DNA of 64,000 bases from Narthecium ossifragum (lineage: Eukaryota; Streptophyta; Magnoliopsida; Dioscoreales; Nartheciaceae): assembly GCA_963920575.1 (NCBI GenBank), contig OY986964.1, positions 12,336,663-12,400,662 of the forward strand, read 5' to 3'. Positions 11,566-23,477 of the stretch are shown here, piece after piece. The translations under genes and the position numbers were made by a program. Each line of letters opens with the position of its first letter. The stretch's first letter is position 1. Under the pieces are notes generated by a model. It was not told where the DNA came from. It searched no databases and saw only the letters and a program-made list of their open reading frames with translations.

Positions 11566-11882
11566 GTTTTCATGTTTGCCATAGGGGACTTCTTCATCAT
11601 CCTCTTAGGGAATCTCCTTTAAACAATCCAAATCGTTCGCCTCCTGTGTGGCGAACACTTCTACCTGATAAGCCATTATCTTCGCTTTTAAGGCCGTTAC
11701 AGCGGCCCAATTTCTCTCAGGGTGTGAACCCATCACTTTAGCTTTGAGGCCGATGATCGGCCAACCCTTAGTGCAAAGACCACTGAGGTTGGTCTTGCAG
11801 GATCAAACAATTCCGCCACCGGCTCCCTCAACACGACACCATTCTCTGACACAACCTTCAGCGTATCGTCGATCTGGAGGAA

Positions 11883-13238
11883 CTATAATGGACCATAATT
11901 GCAGTCATAAAAGGACGCCTCCATAGCATGAGTGTCCATACTATAGGGCATATTGTCGGCCATAATGGACTCAACATTTCCTTTGACATTCCACAAGAAC
12001 AAGCATTGATGAAGGGAGGATGGAACGCATTGACTGCCGTGAATCCAGTCTCGACCAAGTAAGACATTGTAGTTGGTCGTCGAACCCATAACAAAGAACG
12101 CTGTCGTCCTTGTAACGCTTCCAACCTTAATATCCAAGGAAAGAATTCCGTTTGCAGGGGCTGGGACCCCACTAAACCCTGTTAGCGTGATGTCCGTGGG
12201 AATAAGATCACTATCGGTCTTGCCCGTCTTCTTCAACATTTTAGCGGGGATGACATTTACTGTGGCCCCGGTATCGATCAGAACCCTGCTCACAGGAATA
12301 CCGTTGATCTCGGCCTTAATGTGTAAGGGCCATAGGTTGCATGTCATTGCTTCTGGCGATCGATCGAACACAACCTTGTCCTGACCTTGAAGATCTTCCA
12401 TGTGCGACTTGGACGATGACTGAGGTCGATCTTGAACTGCTTTGCCTTTGGTCTTAGCTGCAACATGGACAACTTCTGGGCTTTCTTGTCCATCCCATGA
12501 TGGCCATTGCTGATCAGTGTGCTGGTGTTCTCGCTGTGCCACCGTTGCTTCTACGTCCCAACCAGTTGGAATGATTGGCGCATCGTCGGCTTGCTGAACA
12601 TACTTGGCTACGTCGTTCTTGGGAACCCATTTCTTTACAAGAGGATCGCCATAACAAACTAGATAATCGAACTTACCGCTTGGTTGACCCTGAGTACTTA
12701 TAGCTGGGTTGCCTGCCTTGTAGAGCTCCATCAGCAGCTTCTTCTGGGAGATGTTCCTTCTCGCCGCTTCCTCATGGACCTTGATGGGAACCTCCACTTC
12801 TACCCATTCGACGTCTTCAACCATGGGCTCTTCCTCCTTATCGCTCCAACCAATTGGGACAATTGTTGCTGATGCAGATGGAACGATCTGGACGACAACT
12901 TCTGTCTTGTTGACTAGGCGCTTCACATTCACGTCTCCATAAATCCGCAGATAATCATATCGGCCACTTGGCTGGCAACCTGGTCCAACTGCTGGATTGC
13001 GTTCTTCATATAATTGTCGCAACAATTGCTCTGTAGACATACCCCTCCTCTGAGCCTCTTCTGCAACATTTATCTTTTCTTCAACTTCAACGTATTCATC
13101 CTCATCGTCAAGTATCAGACTTACTGGGGCTGATTCCTCGGCTTCATCGACCAAGATGGCTGACACTCCATCGTCGACCATATCTGATATCTCTGAGTCA
13201 CTTTCCACTGGACACTGTTGTCCAAGGCGACTTGGCAA
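11883..13238 (-). pseudogene. pro: Protease region with a duplicated linker module
   Basis: Open frame of 451 codons. Residues 310-400 are a retropepsin: INGIPVSRVLIDTGATVNVI carries the catalytic DTG at 322-324, and the later NVLLGRDWIH block is the usual C-terminal motif. Residues 48-131 and 143-227 are two diverged copies of one module, each with an EE-A-RR-(I/M)S-LL-(Q/M)ELY block, NPA, QPSG(R/K)(F/Y)DYL and ending in IP(I/T)GW. The linker between gag and protease (13239-13757) has no long frame. The frame ends before RT begins, so pol is split. The protease itself looks catalytically complete. Confidence 0.88.
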
Positions 13239-13757
13239 GATGTAATTGTTGACGATAATAGACGGGAGTGTTCCGAATCGAATAACTTGGTTCCCTCCAG
13301 TCTCATCATCATCGTCCTCGCTTGGACGATGAAACTTACTCTTAGATGACTATGTTGCCTTGGAGACAGGAACAACATCTTCAATCTCCTCCGCCTCTTC
13401 AGTTTGACTTGGACCAGTTTCCTGAGCTTACTTGGCTCTCATCATCTGGCCATACTTCTTCTGATGTCGCCGGTACTGGGTCCTTGTCATCTCCTCCACT
13501 GGAACTGATCGATGAGTGTAGCAGTTGTAGTTGTACCACCTTTCCGGCTTGTATGGCTGAGGCACAAATTTCCTTGGGTAAGCTTGAGGCTGACCTCAAT
13601 TCTACTGCCAGGGATGTAGGCGATGGAACTTGGTCCCGGAGAACGGCGTCATTGGACGACTAAGATCCCAGTGACATCTTGGGCAGACATGTGGAAGCGC
13701 TGACTCCTTCCCTTTGTCTTGGCTGAGTCGGGCGAACACATCTGGACGACTATCGTC

Positions 13758-16055
13758 CTAAGTCTCGTTGATAACTATATTAAACTTTGGCAACTTGAAG
13801 TTTGCCACATCAGTCAGCACCATTCCCACTAGTGCGGCTTTGGGGAATGGATTAGCATCAACTCCCATGTGTTTGGTTGGAAAACCAATCCTACCGGAGT
13901 CAATTGCATCCTGCAAAACATTACGGAAGACCAAACATTGATTAGTGTCATGTGACCAAGCATTAGGCCATTTACAATATCTTTTGCCCTTGATTTCATC
14001 AGGGCTTGGTATAGCATATCCATCGTTCAGTTTGACTTGTTTATCTTTCAATAATTGATCAAAGAATTGATAAGTCTTTGAAATATCAAAAGAAAACTTT
14101 CTTACTTGACGTTTACCGTCTTTGACTACTTCTTTAACCTTAACCTCTCGCTCAAGCTTGACGAGTGCTTTACATATATAAAGTTTTCCTTTTAGCAACT
14201 CAGCCAAAAAAACATCATCCAAATTATAACACTCCTCATCGACGTCACTAACTTGATTGATTTCATAGTTAGTGTCTCTATATTAAGTTCCTTTAGATGA
14301 TGATTTCATTTGATCTTCTTCTCTTAACAATTGCTCATAACGTATGGCGCTAGTCTGCAATTGGAAAAGATCGATGAAATCTCTGTCTTGGAATTTCTTT
14401 TTAAGTTCAAAGGCTAATCCACTTTGAGTGATTTTTACGAATTTCCTTTCGGGTAAAGGAATAAAGCACCTACTTCTCGCTCTTTTAAATCTTTGTAAGA
14501 TTAACTCCGCATTCTCATCTGGCCATTGCCTCAGTTGAGCTAAATCGGCCATTGTGATTTCTGGTTCTGTCTTATAGAGTTGGGCGATAACTTAATGAAC
14601 CATGAGTAAGCGACTCCAGATAAGGAGTCAGGGAACAACCTTAGTTTGACAAAGTCGTTCACTTCTCCACAGTGCATGGAGAATTTCCCTATGTGTTCAA
14701 TGGTCGATGTCTCGTCTATACCAGAGAACATGGTGAACTCTGGAACTCTATAGTTCCTAGGAAATGGATACATCTGGTCTACCCAATCAAGATAAGGTTT
14801 TCTATAAGTTGGACGAGTGGCTAGTCACCCTAAACCTATTTGTTCTTGTAGAATTTCTGCTACTTGTTCTCGTAGAACATCGGCCTGATTGTAAAGAGGA
14901 TTATTATATACTTGATCATATTGCACGTTTGGTGGTCGAGCATAATATGGTGGTGCTTCATATGGTCGATAGTTATTCCAATTAGGGATATCGCCCATTC
15001 GTTGACCATCGCCCATTCTTTGATTATAAAAATTATTTCCTACTGGCCGATTACCCTGGCCACCTAGTTGGCCAAAGTTATTATGTGGAAACCATTGGCC
15101 TTGGCCACCCAAATTGTTATTTTGGCCGATATTTTGGCCATTGTTCGGGAAGACAAGGTTCTGGCTGTTATTTTGGCCGATATTTTGGTCATCTAAACCC
15201 AGAGGAACTCCACCCATCAGTATCCCCTGATTAAGAGGGACTCCATTGTTTGGCACTCCAAGTGCAGGAGGGACAACACCGCTATGTACCCCTTGAACGG
15301 GAGGGACGCCATTGTTTGGCATTCCTCCTGGGACAAATACCTCACCATTGGGAGGTACTTGAGTTGGTGATGGAAATAACCCAGATGTTTGGCCGATTAA
15401 GTTAGGTCTTTGACTATTGTCATTATTCATCGATGGTCGATGATGAGTTGAACTAGTTTGACCAATTTGGCTATTTTGACCGATAAGGTTTTGGTCGTGC
15501 AATGGATTTTGCAAAACAACAAAACCATTGTTAACGCCAGGCCCCCACAATGGTGTTGGGTGGAAAAGAACAATTGTTCTGAGTTGTGTTTTGGCCGATA
15601 GAAATCATTGGCATGGTCAGCCTAACAACATTTTGCCTAGGACTCGCGTGTGGCATAGTCGCGTTGATAAAGGTCTGTATGGTATCAATAAAAGGCCTTA
15701 AAGCTACGACGATGTGGTTGGCCATTTGCTGATTATTAGCATGCAAAGCTTCATCGACCATAGTTTGGGCAGTACTAGAAGTTATAACTCTCAGGTCAAG
15801 GCCATCTCTGGCCGATGTATTTCCTCGCTCCACAGAGCGATAGATCACCCTGTCACGATATTCTATGTGTGGTTGGTCTGAAGGCAAAGGGATAACAGGT
15901 TCACTTCCACTAACATTTGGAATTGGTTGACCTTCGCCGTGATCAGCGTTTCCACCACTACTGTTAGTATCCAAGCCAGTCCTAGTGACGACCATACCGT
16001 CTTGTCCAAGTTGACCGATTTCCATAAAGACTTGACACAAGGTCCCACCGGGCAT
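13758..16055 (-). pseudogene. gag: gag region of the Tat element
   Basis: Structural polyprotein in pieces. 15531-16055 has a plain N-terminus and ends in an in-frame stop near a frameshift. 14825-15550 is Asn/Gln/Gly-rich with repeated GQNIGQNN-like units. 14540-14773 and 14283-14552 form the conserved retrotransposon gag domain (YRVPEFTMFSGIDETSTIEH, then LRLFPDSLSGVAYSWF). 13758-14222 ends with the C-terminal block YCKWPNAWSHDTNQCLVFRN, a short Cys/His pattern. Frame changes or stops near 15540, 14825, 14550 and 14250 break it. It packages element RNA in functional relatives. Confidence 0.88.
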
Positions 16056-16059
16056 GCCA
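16041..16059 (-). promoter_or_regulatory. Candidate primer binding site
   Basis: Just inside the 5' LTR the minus strand reads TGGCATGCCCGGTGGGACC, starting five bases after the LTR end. Position and the leading TGG fit a tRNA primer site. The tRNA was not identified. The first possible gag ATG (16055-16053) lies inside this site. Confidence 0.6.
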
Positions 16060-16705
16060 AAAAATGTTAAAACAGAAATCTAACCGTTGACCGGTCAAAT
16101 AGTCAAGATTAAAATCTATTCCACACTTAAGAATCAGATGATTGTAGTTAAGTTCTACTCCTTCAAACTACGTTCGAACAGAGGTGTTAAGTTGAATGGA
16201 AATCTAGATTAGACCTAATTTAATAATCTAATTAACAACTAATTACCTAGATTAACTTAAAATAGTCTAAATTAACCTATTGAAAGCATAAATTATCTAA
16301 TATTATGAAATTAATTAAATAAAGCGTTAAAGATCATCCTAAGTTACTAAATCCAGAGAAAACATATTTAAGTCTATTCATTAACTTAATCTAATCTAGA
16401 AAGTAAAAGCATTTAATATTAAATTAACCTAAAGAAATGCAGTAAAGAAATCTCTAAGAAATGAAGAAGAAAGCATAACTATCTAAGCCTAAATTAACTA
16501 TCTAAGCCTAAATTAACCATCTAAAACAGTAATCTAAACTACTTTAAGTAGAAAGGATTAACTAAGTACTGAATAAACGATGTCATTCTATTGAATTAAA
16601 TTAACTTACAGAAACAGTAAACATCTTGAAAGAACAGTAATGAAATCCAGACGCACAGGCTCTGTGTTTTGTTTGCGAGAGAGATTACACACTGAAAGAG
16701 AAAGG

Positions 16706-16713
16706 TATTTATA
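16706..16713 (-). promoter_or_regulatory. LTR TATA box (minus strand)
   Basis: The plus strand TATTTATA reads TATAAATA on the minus strand. It is conserved at 3351-3358 in the other LTR. Its place within the LTR fits a U3 promoter for minus-strand transcription of gag-pol. Confidence 0.6.
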
Positions 16714-16830
16714 CTAGATCAATTCAACTGCTTTGTCCAGCACGTTCTCCATCGTCTTCCATCTTTCACTCTTAATATGCCGCGTGTTCTATGTTCTCCG
16801 GTATTTTCTCGTTTCTTCATTCCATGCTTT

Positions 16831-16925
16831 GGCCAATGACGATTGCATCTGGGCGATAAGCTTCTGGCCGATGACGGTTGCGTCTGGGCGATAAGCTTCT
16901 GGCCGATGACGGTTGCGTCGGATCG
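16831..16925. repeat. 35-bp tandem repeat in the LTR U3
   Basis: Units start at 16831, 16866 and 16901, each near GGCCGATGACGGTTGCGTCT followed by GGGCGATAAGCTTCT. The third is partial. The same array occurs in the 3' LTR at 3476, 3511 and 3546 with the same 35-base period, so it predates this insertion. U3 arrays often affect promoter strength; no effect is shown here. Confidence 0.85.
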
Positions 16926-17344
16926 GTGAGCTTGTGTATGTTGTAACGTCGTCCTTCTTGATTGGTGTTTTCTTCTAGTCCGTCTCTCATCGTCCAAAGT
17001 TGATAACTTGTTGTCTTTGAATGAACTAAGTCTTTGGCCGATAACCTGTCATTACTTTTGGCCGATAATCTTCTCGTGTAAAGAAGATCATCGTTTTTAG
17101 TTAACAATATCATCGTTTTTAGATCGTTATCGCTCTTGACTAATGGTTTCTTTATGTAGAAACAGTCATCATTCTTGATTGATGATTTTTCTCTTTGGGT
17201 GATGATCTTAATCGATGATTTCATTCTTTGGGTGATGATCTTATCTTTGAACGATATCGTCCAATTGGGTTTGAAAGTCTGTCGATCATATTTATTATGT
17301 TGTCATATTAATCATTGATTGATTAGCCATTATATTGACTAACA

Positions 17345-17349
17345 ACCAC
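17345..17349. repeat. Target site duplication ACCAC, right
   Basis: Matches the left copy at 2737-2741 exactly and sits directly after the terminal TAACA of the right LTR. Confidence 0.9.
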
Positions 17350-18288
17350 ACCTTTGGACATTGACGTGTAATTAGCCAAAATTTATTCTCACTATTAAAC
17401 TCTATCGAAGCTTTGAACATGATGATCCTTGGTGAACATCACTTCAGTCAGCTTAAACACAAATTAAATGCCATAAAACTTCATATGGACAAGAGAACTC
17501 TAAATTAACATATCAAGCACAACTTTGATGATTAACACACAATATATTAACATAGACCTCTTCCGTTCATCTCATGGCATTACAAAATTTCACATGAGGA
17601 TCCGGATGAAACGAACGGGTATAGCATGCAGCCCTTTGCTATCAATTCATTTGAACTTCATTGAAAATTGACTACCGAGAAGGATACATACAGGTCATAC
17701 TTTACATGTCTTAAACATGCAGCAATTGGGGTAAATAATATCAAATACAAAGACTCATCCATAGCAAGCTATAATCTTAGCATGCTAGAAGACAGAACTT
17801 TAAAAGACATAAAGCATGGGTTCATTTATGGCTCTTTATTAAGCTTTGTCTTTATTATATTGGGAGTGAAAATAAAAACAAACAGCTCTCATGAATCATG
17901 AAATCGCAAACTTAGATGCACAACCCACAACCCAATATGAAGTGGTGGCTACCAGGAAATTCGCAACCCGTCGCCATCGCATAGGGTTGCCAGAGCTCTG
18001 CACGACAAAAATAGACGGAGCTCGGCGATGCCGCACATGGCGGGCACCTTCCTCCGCAGGCAGGGCCGGCACCGGCGAGGCCTTAACAAAGCCAACCCCA
18101 AATCCCAACTTTTTCAGATTAAAGCCGAAGAAAAAAGGGTTAATTGGCATTTAGGGCTTTGATAAGGAAATATTTGCCCAAAACACCATGTACCTTTTCC
18201 TTAAGGCATTTAGGGCAATTTTTTTTTTTTAATACTAAAATGCCCTTCCAGTGACTTCATATTCTTAGTGGCTGTTCGTATTCCCAGT
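17350..18288. other. No gene recognised
   Basis: About 940 bases between the Tat element and the repeat next to the N run. Short open frames here have no recognisable domain. The region 18140-18240 holds ATTTAGGGC repeats and a T-run. Nothing further can be supported. Confidence 0.6.
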
Positions 18289-18442
18289 GAAAAATAAGTT
18301 ACTTTCAAGATTAAACCAATGAAAAGTAAGTTACTTTCCAATTTAACCCAATGGAAATAAACAAGTGGAAAGTAACTTCTACAAGTCACTTTCCATATAC
18401 AAGTTACTTTCCACTATTTTTACAATTATACAAGTTACTTTT
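18289..18442. repeat. AAGTTACTTTCC short-period repeat
   Basis: At least six imperfect copies of AAGTTACTTTCC (some inverted as GGAAAGTAACTT) at irregular 20-40-base spacing run straight into the N run, so the array is probably longer than what is shown. Confidence 0.75.
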
Positions 18443-18642
18443 NNNNNNNNNNNNNNNNNNNNNNNNNNNNNNNNNNNNNNNNNNNNNNNNNNNNNNNNNN
18501 NNNNNNNNNNNNNNNNNNNNNNNNNNNNNNNNNNNNNNNNNNNNNNNNNNNNNNNNNNNNNNNNNNNNNNNNNNNNNNNNNNNNNNNNNNNNNNNNNNNN
18601 NNNNNNNNNNNNNNNNNNNNNNNNNNNNNNNNNNNNNNNNNN
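18443..18642. other. Assembly gap (200 N)
   Basis: A block of exactly 200 Ns. It hides the first four bases of the left target duplication of the MULE and an unknown amount of flanking repeat. Frames read across it are meaningless. Confidence 1.
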
Positions 18643-18647
18643 TATTA

Positions 18648-18745
18648 GGGAAATTTTATATGCACTACAGATTTTTGATACGTGCACTGCATCAAATTTT
18701 GTTTTTTAATACCCATTATACCCTCACAACTAAATCTCTATAGTA
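18648..18745 (+). repeat. Left terminal region of the large MULE
   Basis: Begins GGGAAATTTTATATGCAC, then ACGTGCACTGC, and TTTTTTAATACCCATTATAC further in. The order ATATGCAC, GTGCAC, T-run, TACCC is mirrored at the right end. Confidence 0.65.
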
Positions 18746-19054
18746 CCCCTGTTTAAGAATCCAACAACCTTAATGAGATGATTAGCTTCTACTAACCGTC
18801 TCATACCTCTCTCCAGCATAACCGTCTCCTACCTCTAGCCATGTCCTGTTTCTGCAGTACCCTGAGTTCCGAAAAGGGATGTGCTCTCCTTCTCCCTCTC
18901 CTTCATTTCTTCGTATACCTCACACCCCCACCTGTCACTGCGTGGACTTCCTCCTATTGCCTGCATTGCGTTAGACTCGTGGTCTTCGACCGCACCACTG
19001 GTCCTCACAAACCCTCGTACGTCGCATCTCCTCTGGAGCAGTTTTTGGCGAAAG

Positions 19055-22000
19055 ATGGGTTCAGATAACTGGTCCTTCGACCAGTCCCACGAAATGCCGG
19101 CGCCAAAGGTACATAGATAGTCCTCGCTTTGTTGCTGTTGATGGGTACAAGTTTTCCCCTTTTTTGCTGTTTCACATGACGAGAATTAAGGTTCAAGCTG
19201 GTTACAATAGAGCAGTGCATATTTGATTCCTCTTCCGAACAGCTATGTCGAAATGGTCATATATTTTCCTTGTTTGATGTTGCTTATAATGTGCGCATGC
19301 ACCGGTATTTTTGTGCGCATGTACTGATATGTTTGTGCGAGAAATCATTGCTATTGAAACTACTAATTTTACCCCTGTTCGTCACATGACAAGGGGTACA
19401 GGGATGGGGAGGGGGCATCAGCATATATGTGATTGCATCATATATTTTCCTATTGTTCATGTTGTTTATAATTTCCTAATCTACCTATTTTTGTGTGCAT
19501 GTTCATTTGTTATTTTCCGATCGTATCCCAGGGAAGAAGCAAGGGTTCGAAACTGCTATGTTACCCCCTGTCATGACTTGACATGGGTTGCGAGTACAGC
19601 GCATCATGGAAGATTGTGCTTGCACGAAACCTGGAGCTCAATTATCACGTCTAGTCCCAATTAGTAGCAACACTAGAAAGGGCGTAAATAATTGCAAAGT
19701 GTGCATCCAATGTAGTCCATCCTATATAGGCATTGTAAGAACCTGAATCATTGACTATTAGTTAATACATGTTGTACCTGCTGTGCAGGACGATGCGTCC
19801 ACTGCTGGTAGTGGTGTTGGAACCGCTATTATTACAGATCATACGGCTGATTTCACGACCACTTTGGTATGCATATCTACAATTCATCTCCAACAAAAAA
19901 ATTGTAGATAATACTCTTACTCTTGGGTTTTTCACTACATGCAGATATTCTACAGTCGACAATCTCTTATCCAATGGACGCAGGAAGTCGGGAGGCAGAA
20001 TGGGTCAGTCATAGTCGTGAAAAACTCGCAGGCTGGGGCTCTTGGCAGAAAACCAAGACTCACCTTAGCATGTGAAAGGAGCGGCGAATATAGGGACTCA
20101 AAACAGTGGAGGAAGAACCCGGAGAATGCACAAGCGAAACGGAGGAAAACCTGTGGCACAAAGAAATGCGGCTGCCCTTTCCAACTCCAAGGAGTGAAGC
20201 TTGCAAGCAACGACGAATGGATGGTCAGCGTGGAATGCGTGGTGCATAACCACCCACCCGCCCTTCATCTTGAAGGCCATTCGTACGCAGGGAGATTATC
20301 AGAAGAAGAGCAGCAAGTCCTGGTCGATATGTCGAAGAGTCTAGTAAAGCCCAGGGAGATATTGTACACTCTGAAGCAGAGGAATGGATTGAATGTCTCG
20401 ACTATGAGTCACGTGTACAATGCTAGACGGAAGCACAGAGTTCTCGATAGAGCAGGCAGGTCAGAGATGCAACAACTCTTGGGACAACTACATGCCTATG
20501 GTTACACGGAGTGGCATACGAGTGACGATGACACATCAGTTGTTCGTAGTATATTCTGGGCACACCCGCATTCCATCGAGTTGTTGCGTGCCTTCCCCGA
20601 GGTCCTAATTATGGACTGTACATACAAAACCAACAAGTACCGTCTTCCCCTATTGCAGATAGTTGGAGTGACATCGACAGGTAGCAAACTATGAATCACT
20701 CGCTTTGCAGCTTCAGTGTGAATCCATTGTTGAATACATTTGACATGTCCTTTATATGATCTTCGCTGGAGAACAGGCCTCACGTTTGCAGGCGCTTTTG
20801 TGTACCTTGAGTCAGAGAAGGAGGGCACCTTCGCATGGGCCATGGACAAGTTGAAGACAATGTTGGAGGGTTGCATGCTGCCTCGTGTTATTGTGACTGA
20901 CAGAGATTTGGGCTTGATGAATGCTGTGCGGACCGTGTTTCCCATGACCAACAACATGCTTTGCAGGTGGCACATAAACAAGAACATAGCAGCAAATTGC
21001 AAAAAATTGTTCGAGACATCAGTGAAATGGAAATCTTTTTTGGTGAGCTGGGAACTAATTGTTTGGTCTCCCACAGAGAATGAGTTTTTTCAAAATGTCG
21101 AAGCCTTGGAGAGATCTTTCTGCGGGTACAGGGTTGCTGTTGATTATGTGAAGGACTCGTGGTTGGTTAAGTACAAGGAGCTGTTTGTGACTGCTTGGAC
21201 ACGCCACTATATGCACTTCGATAATGAAACTACGAACAGAGTCGAGAGTGCACATGCGAAGCTGAAGCGGTATCTGGGGACATCTAACTGCAGTTTTGTC
21301 TCCTCTTGGGCGACGATCAATGCCCTACTCGAGCTTCAGCGCACAGAGGTCCTTGCTTCTTTTGAGAAGAGCAAGTATATCGCGCAACACAATTTCAAGC
21401 CAGCAGTTTTCCGGGAGCTGAGGGGCTTAATCTCCAGGGACGCACTTACAATTGTGCACACGAAGTCAGTAAGAGCGGATTCTATTGGCCCAGACGATGT
21501 TGCGTGCGGATGTCAAGTCCGACGTACTCATGGCTTGCCCTGTGCCCATGAGATTGCTGAATACAAGCGAGAAGGTCGGGCCATACCGCTGTCATGCATA
21601 TATCGCCACTGGCGGAAGCTTGATCTATTGCCAACACCTCCCAAAGAGGAACCAAGCCTTTCATGCAAAGGTTCCCTTGAACGCATAGACAAAAGGTTTG
21701 CGACATTGGATAATGGTGGAAAGATTCATCTACTAAGGAAACTAATGGAGCTAGAAGAACCACAATGTACTCCTTTGATAGAGCCAAAGGTGAAGACACG
21801 GACACGTGGTCGCCTGAGTGCGAAAGCGACGAAGCTTCTAAAATCCACCCGACGTGACCCATCTGCCTTTGAATATGCCCCCTCCTTCAATGATAGCAAT
21901 GGTAGCAACTCCCAGTCTGTAAATAACACTGCATGTCCTGTGGGCCTCAGTGCCGCTGTGATGAGCAAGGCAAAGGCAAAGCCAGAAAGCAAGCCAAAGG

Positions 22001-22674
22001 GGAGAGTGATTCGGACTCGTGGCTATGTAGCTTCTACTTCTTTCCGTAATGATTATCTATCGCAGTTTCCAGAAGGGCTGAGGCCATACATAATGCCTGT
22101 CAAAGATGTTAAACATGACGGTAACTGTGGTTTTAGAGCAATTGCTGGGCTGCTGGGCTACGGTGAGGACAACTAGGTCCAGATAAGGAAGGAACTTGGT
22201 TGTGAGTTGATGGCATTCAGGAAAGAGTATTGTGATATATATCATGAGGGGGAAATGAGGGTTGCAGAGCTCGCAACTAGGTTGGCTTACTATGAGGACT
22301 TCCCTCCTACCGATGGGTGGATGACTATGCCAGATATGGGTCCACTTATAGCTTCCCGGTACGATGTTGTGCTACTCCACATTTCAGCAAGGCAATGCCT
22401 GACTTTCTTACCGCTAAGGAGTCCTCCACAGCCGACCCTTATGCGCAAGATCATCGTTGTTGGGTTTGTCAATGGTGGTCACTTCGTGATGCTCTACATG
22501 CAGCCGGGATGTCCCATGCCACCCATAGCCAGCAGCTGGAAGAAGAATCGTCGTGATTCTGCTGTAGGCTGGGATACGTACGAGAAGAATATCAAACATT
22601 TCCTGGATATCATGGGCCCCAGCGTCGCCACAAGGGAAAGTATTGAAATTGACGGCGATGTCTCTGAGATGTGA
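19055..22674 (+). CDS. FAR1/MULE transposase fused to an OTU protease domain (one in-frame TAG)
   Basis: Cut-and-paste transposase. Exons: 19055-19108, 19789-19866, 19945-20680, 20777-22674, with GT...AG introns and matching phases. Residues about 52-150 are a FAR1-type zinc DNA-binding domain (C87, C114, C119, C121, H145, H147). The MULE core has D268 (MDCTYKTN), D331 (VIVTDRDLG) and E446 (TNRVESAH). A SWIM zinc finger (CGCQ...CAH) is at 533-547. After a Lys-rich linker an OTU cysteine-protease domain starts KHDGNCGFRAIAG (Cys740) and later has GGHFVML. A TAG at 22174-22176 stands where related proteins usually have Trp, so translation should stop within OTU; the frame stays open to TGA at 22672. 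The transposase part appears intact. Confidence 0.88.
22090..22674 (+). other. OTU-like cysteine protease domain, truncated by TAG
   Basis: C-terminal domain of the transposase frame. DGNCGFRA holds the catalytic Cys; FVNGGHFVMLYM holds the likely catalytic His near 22475. Only one nonsense codon (22174-22176) separates them and no other lesion is visible, so the change looks recent or is a sequencing error. OTU domains usually cleave ubiquitin chains; the role in MULEs is not established. Confidence 0.75.
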
Positions 22675-23477
22675 CAATGTGTGTGTCTTCTTGTCCGACT
22701 CAGTGGTTCCTTTATAATTTGTATGTACTTGATCTGCTGTTGACCGTCTAACCGCAAACTGATGTGTCGATCAATTTTTACATCGTATAGGGTTGAAGAG
22801 GAACGTCGGCATCCTTGTTAGCTGCTGCAATTCAATTTACTATGAAAAATTTCTTCGTCTAGCGGGGCCTAAAAAGCTGATGTAATCATGTTCTTTTCTT
22901 CTATTGCAGTTGGTGTTCTTTTCTGCAAGTATATTTTGACTATATTGCTGTTTTGCAATCTTTTGCAGGAAGATGAACGTGTGACAGGAGCTCCTCACCC
23001 ACGAAGTACAATGAAATGCTGATGAAGGTGTCGCACGAGCACCTCAACCCACGATCAAATTGACTCCAACTCCATGTTTGCTCTAGTTTGGGCTAGTGGC
23101 TTCACCTGGGAAACTGCGACTTCATCTGGTGTTTTTCCTACTTTAAGAAGAAATGCCATGCCGACGGCGGCCCTTTGTGCTGTCAGTTTCTTCAAATCGG
23201 ATGTCGCCTGCTATTTCCTGTATTGCTGATGTATCTGTGACTTGAAACAATGACAATCAAGTTTGGTTTTCAAGTATTGGATTGAAAATTTCGGCTGTTA
23301 CCTTGTAATACAATCCGTTATGGGTGAATATATAGAGTGAAGTTTTTTTACGGGAAAGTGAATGTAGACTGATCTCAATAGAGGCTTCGCCCAGGAAAAT
23401 GTTGATCAACTCATATGTGTGCAGGGCTGAAGCAATTCCCAATAGAGGCTTCGGCCAGTAAAATGAACTCATGTTCA
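22675..23477 (+). other. Transposase 3' flank, no gene recognised
   Basis: About 800 bases following the transposase-OTU frame, mostly AT-rich with short frames only. Near 23380-23465 the phrase CAATAGAGGCTTCG occurs twice about 60 bases apart. Probably 3' UTR and spacer. Confidence 0.5.

Larger units (their letters stand above)
2742..17344 (-). mobile_element. Full-length Tat-lineage Ty3/gypsy LTR retrotransposon with antisense PMD gene
   Basis: A 14.6-kb element read on the minus strand. It has two similar direct LTRs (right, 5': 16065-17344; left, 3': 2742-3990) flanked by the same 5-bp duplication ACCAC (2737-2741 and 17345-17349). Coding order from the 5' LTR is gag, protease, RT plus RNase H, a second RNase H, then integrase. 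The second RNase H and an extra antisense gene between integrase and the 3' LTR are hallmarks of the plant Tat lineage. The LTRs differ by scattered substitutions and two short indels, and every coding region carries stops or frameshifts, so this copy is not autonomous. Confidence 0.95.
16065..17344 (-). repeat. 5' LTR of the Tat element
   Basis: 1280 bases, starting TGTTAAAACAG and ending GACTAACA, so TGTTA...TAACA borders are intact. With minus-strand transcription the U3 is the right half, rich in GATGA and GGCCGAT motifs, and the R/U5 part lies left of the TATA-like site at 16706-16713. Confidence 0.93.

Noticed and set aside
13346..13663. Plus-strand open frame in the gag-protease linker
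   Set aside because: It is a mirror of the minus-strand coding region and has no domain.
18351..18743. Open frames spanning the N run
   Set aside because: They are artefacts of 200 unknown bases.
22174..22176. Programmed readthrough or RNA editing of the TAG
   Set aside because: No readthrough context or nuclear editing mechanism for this change is apparent; a simple mutation or base-call error is more likely.
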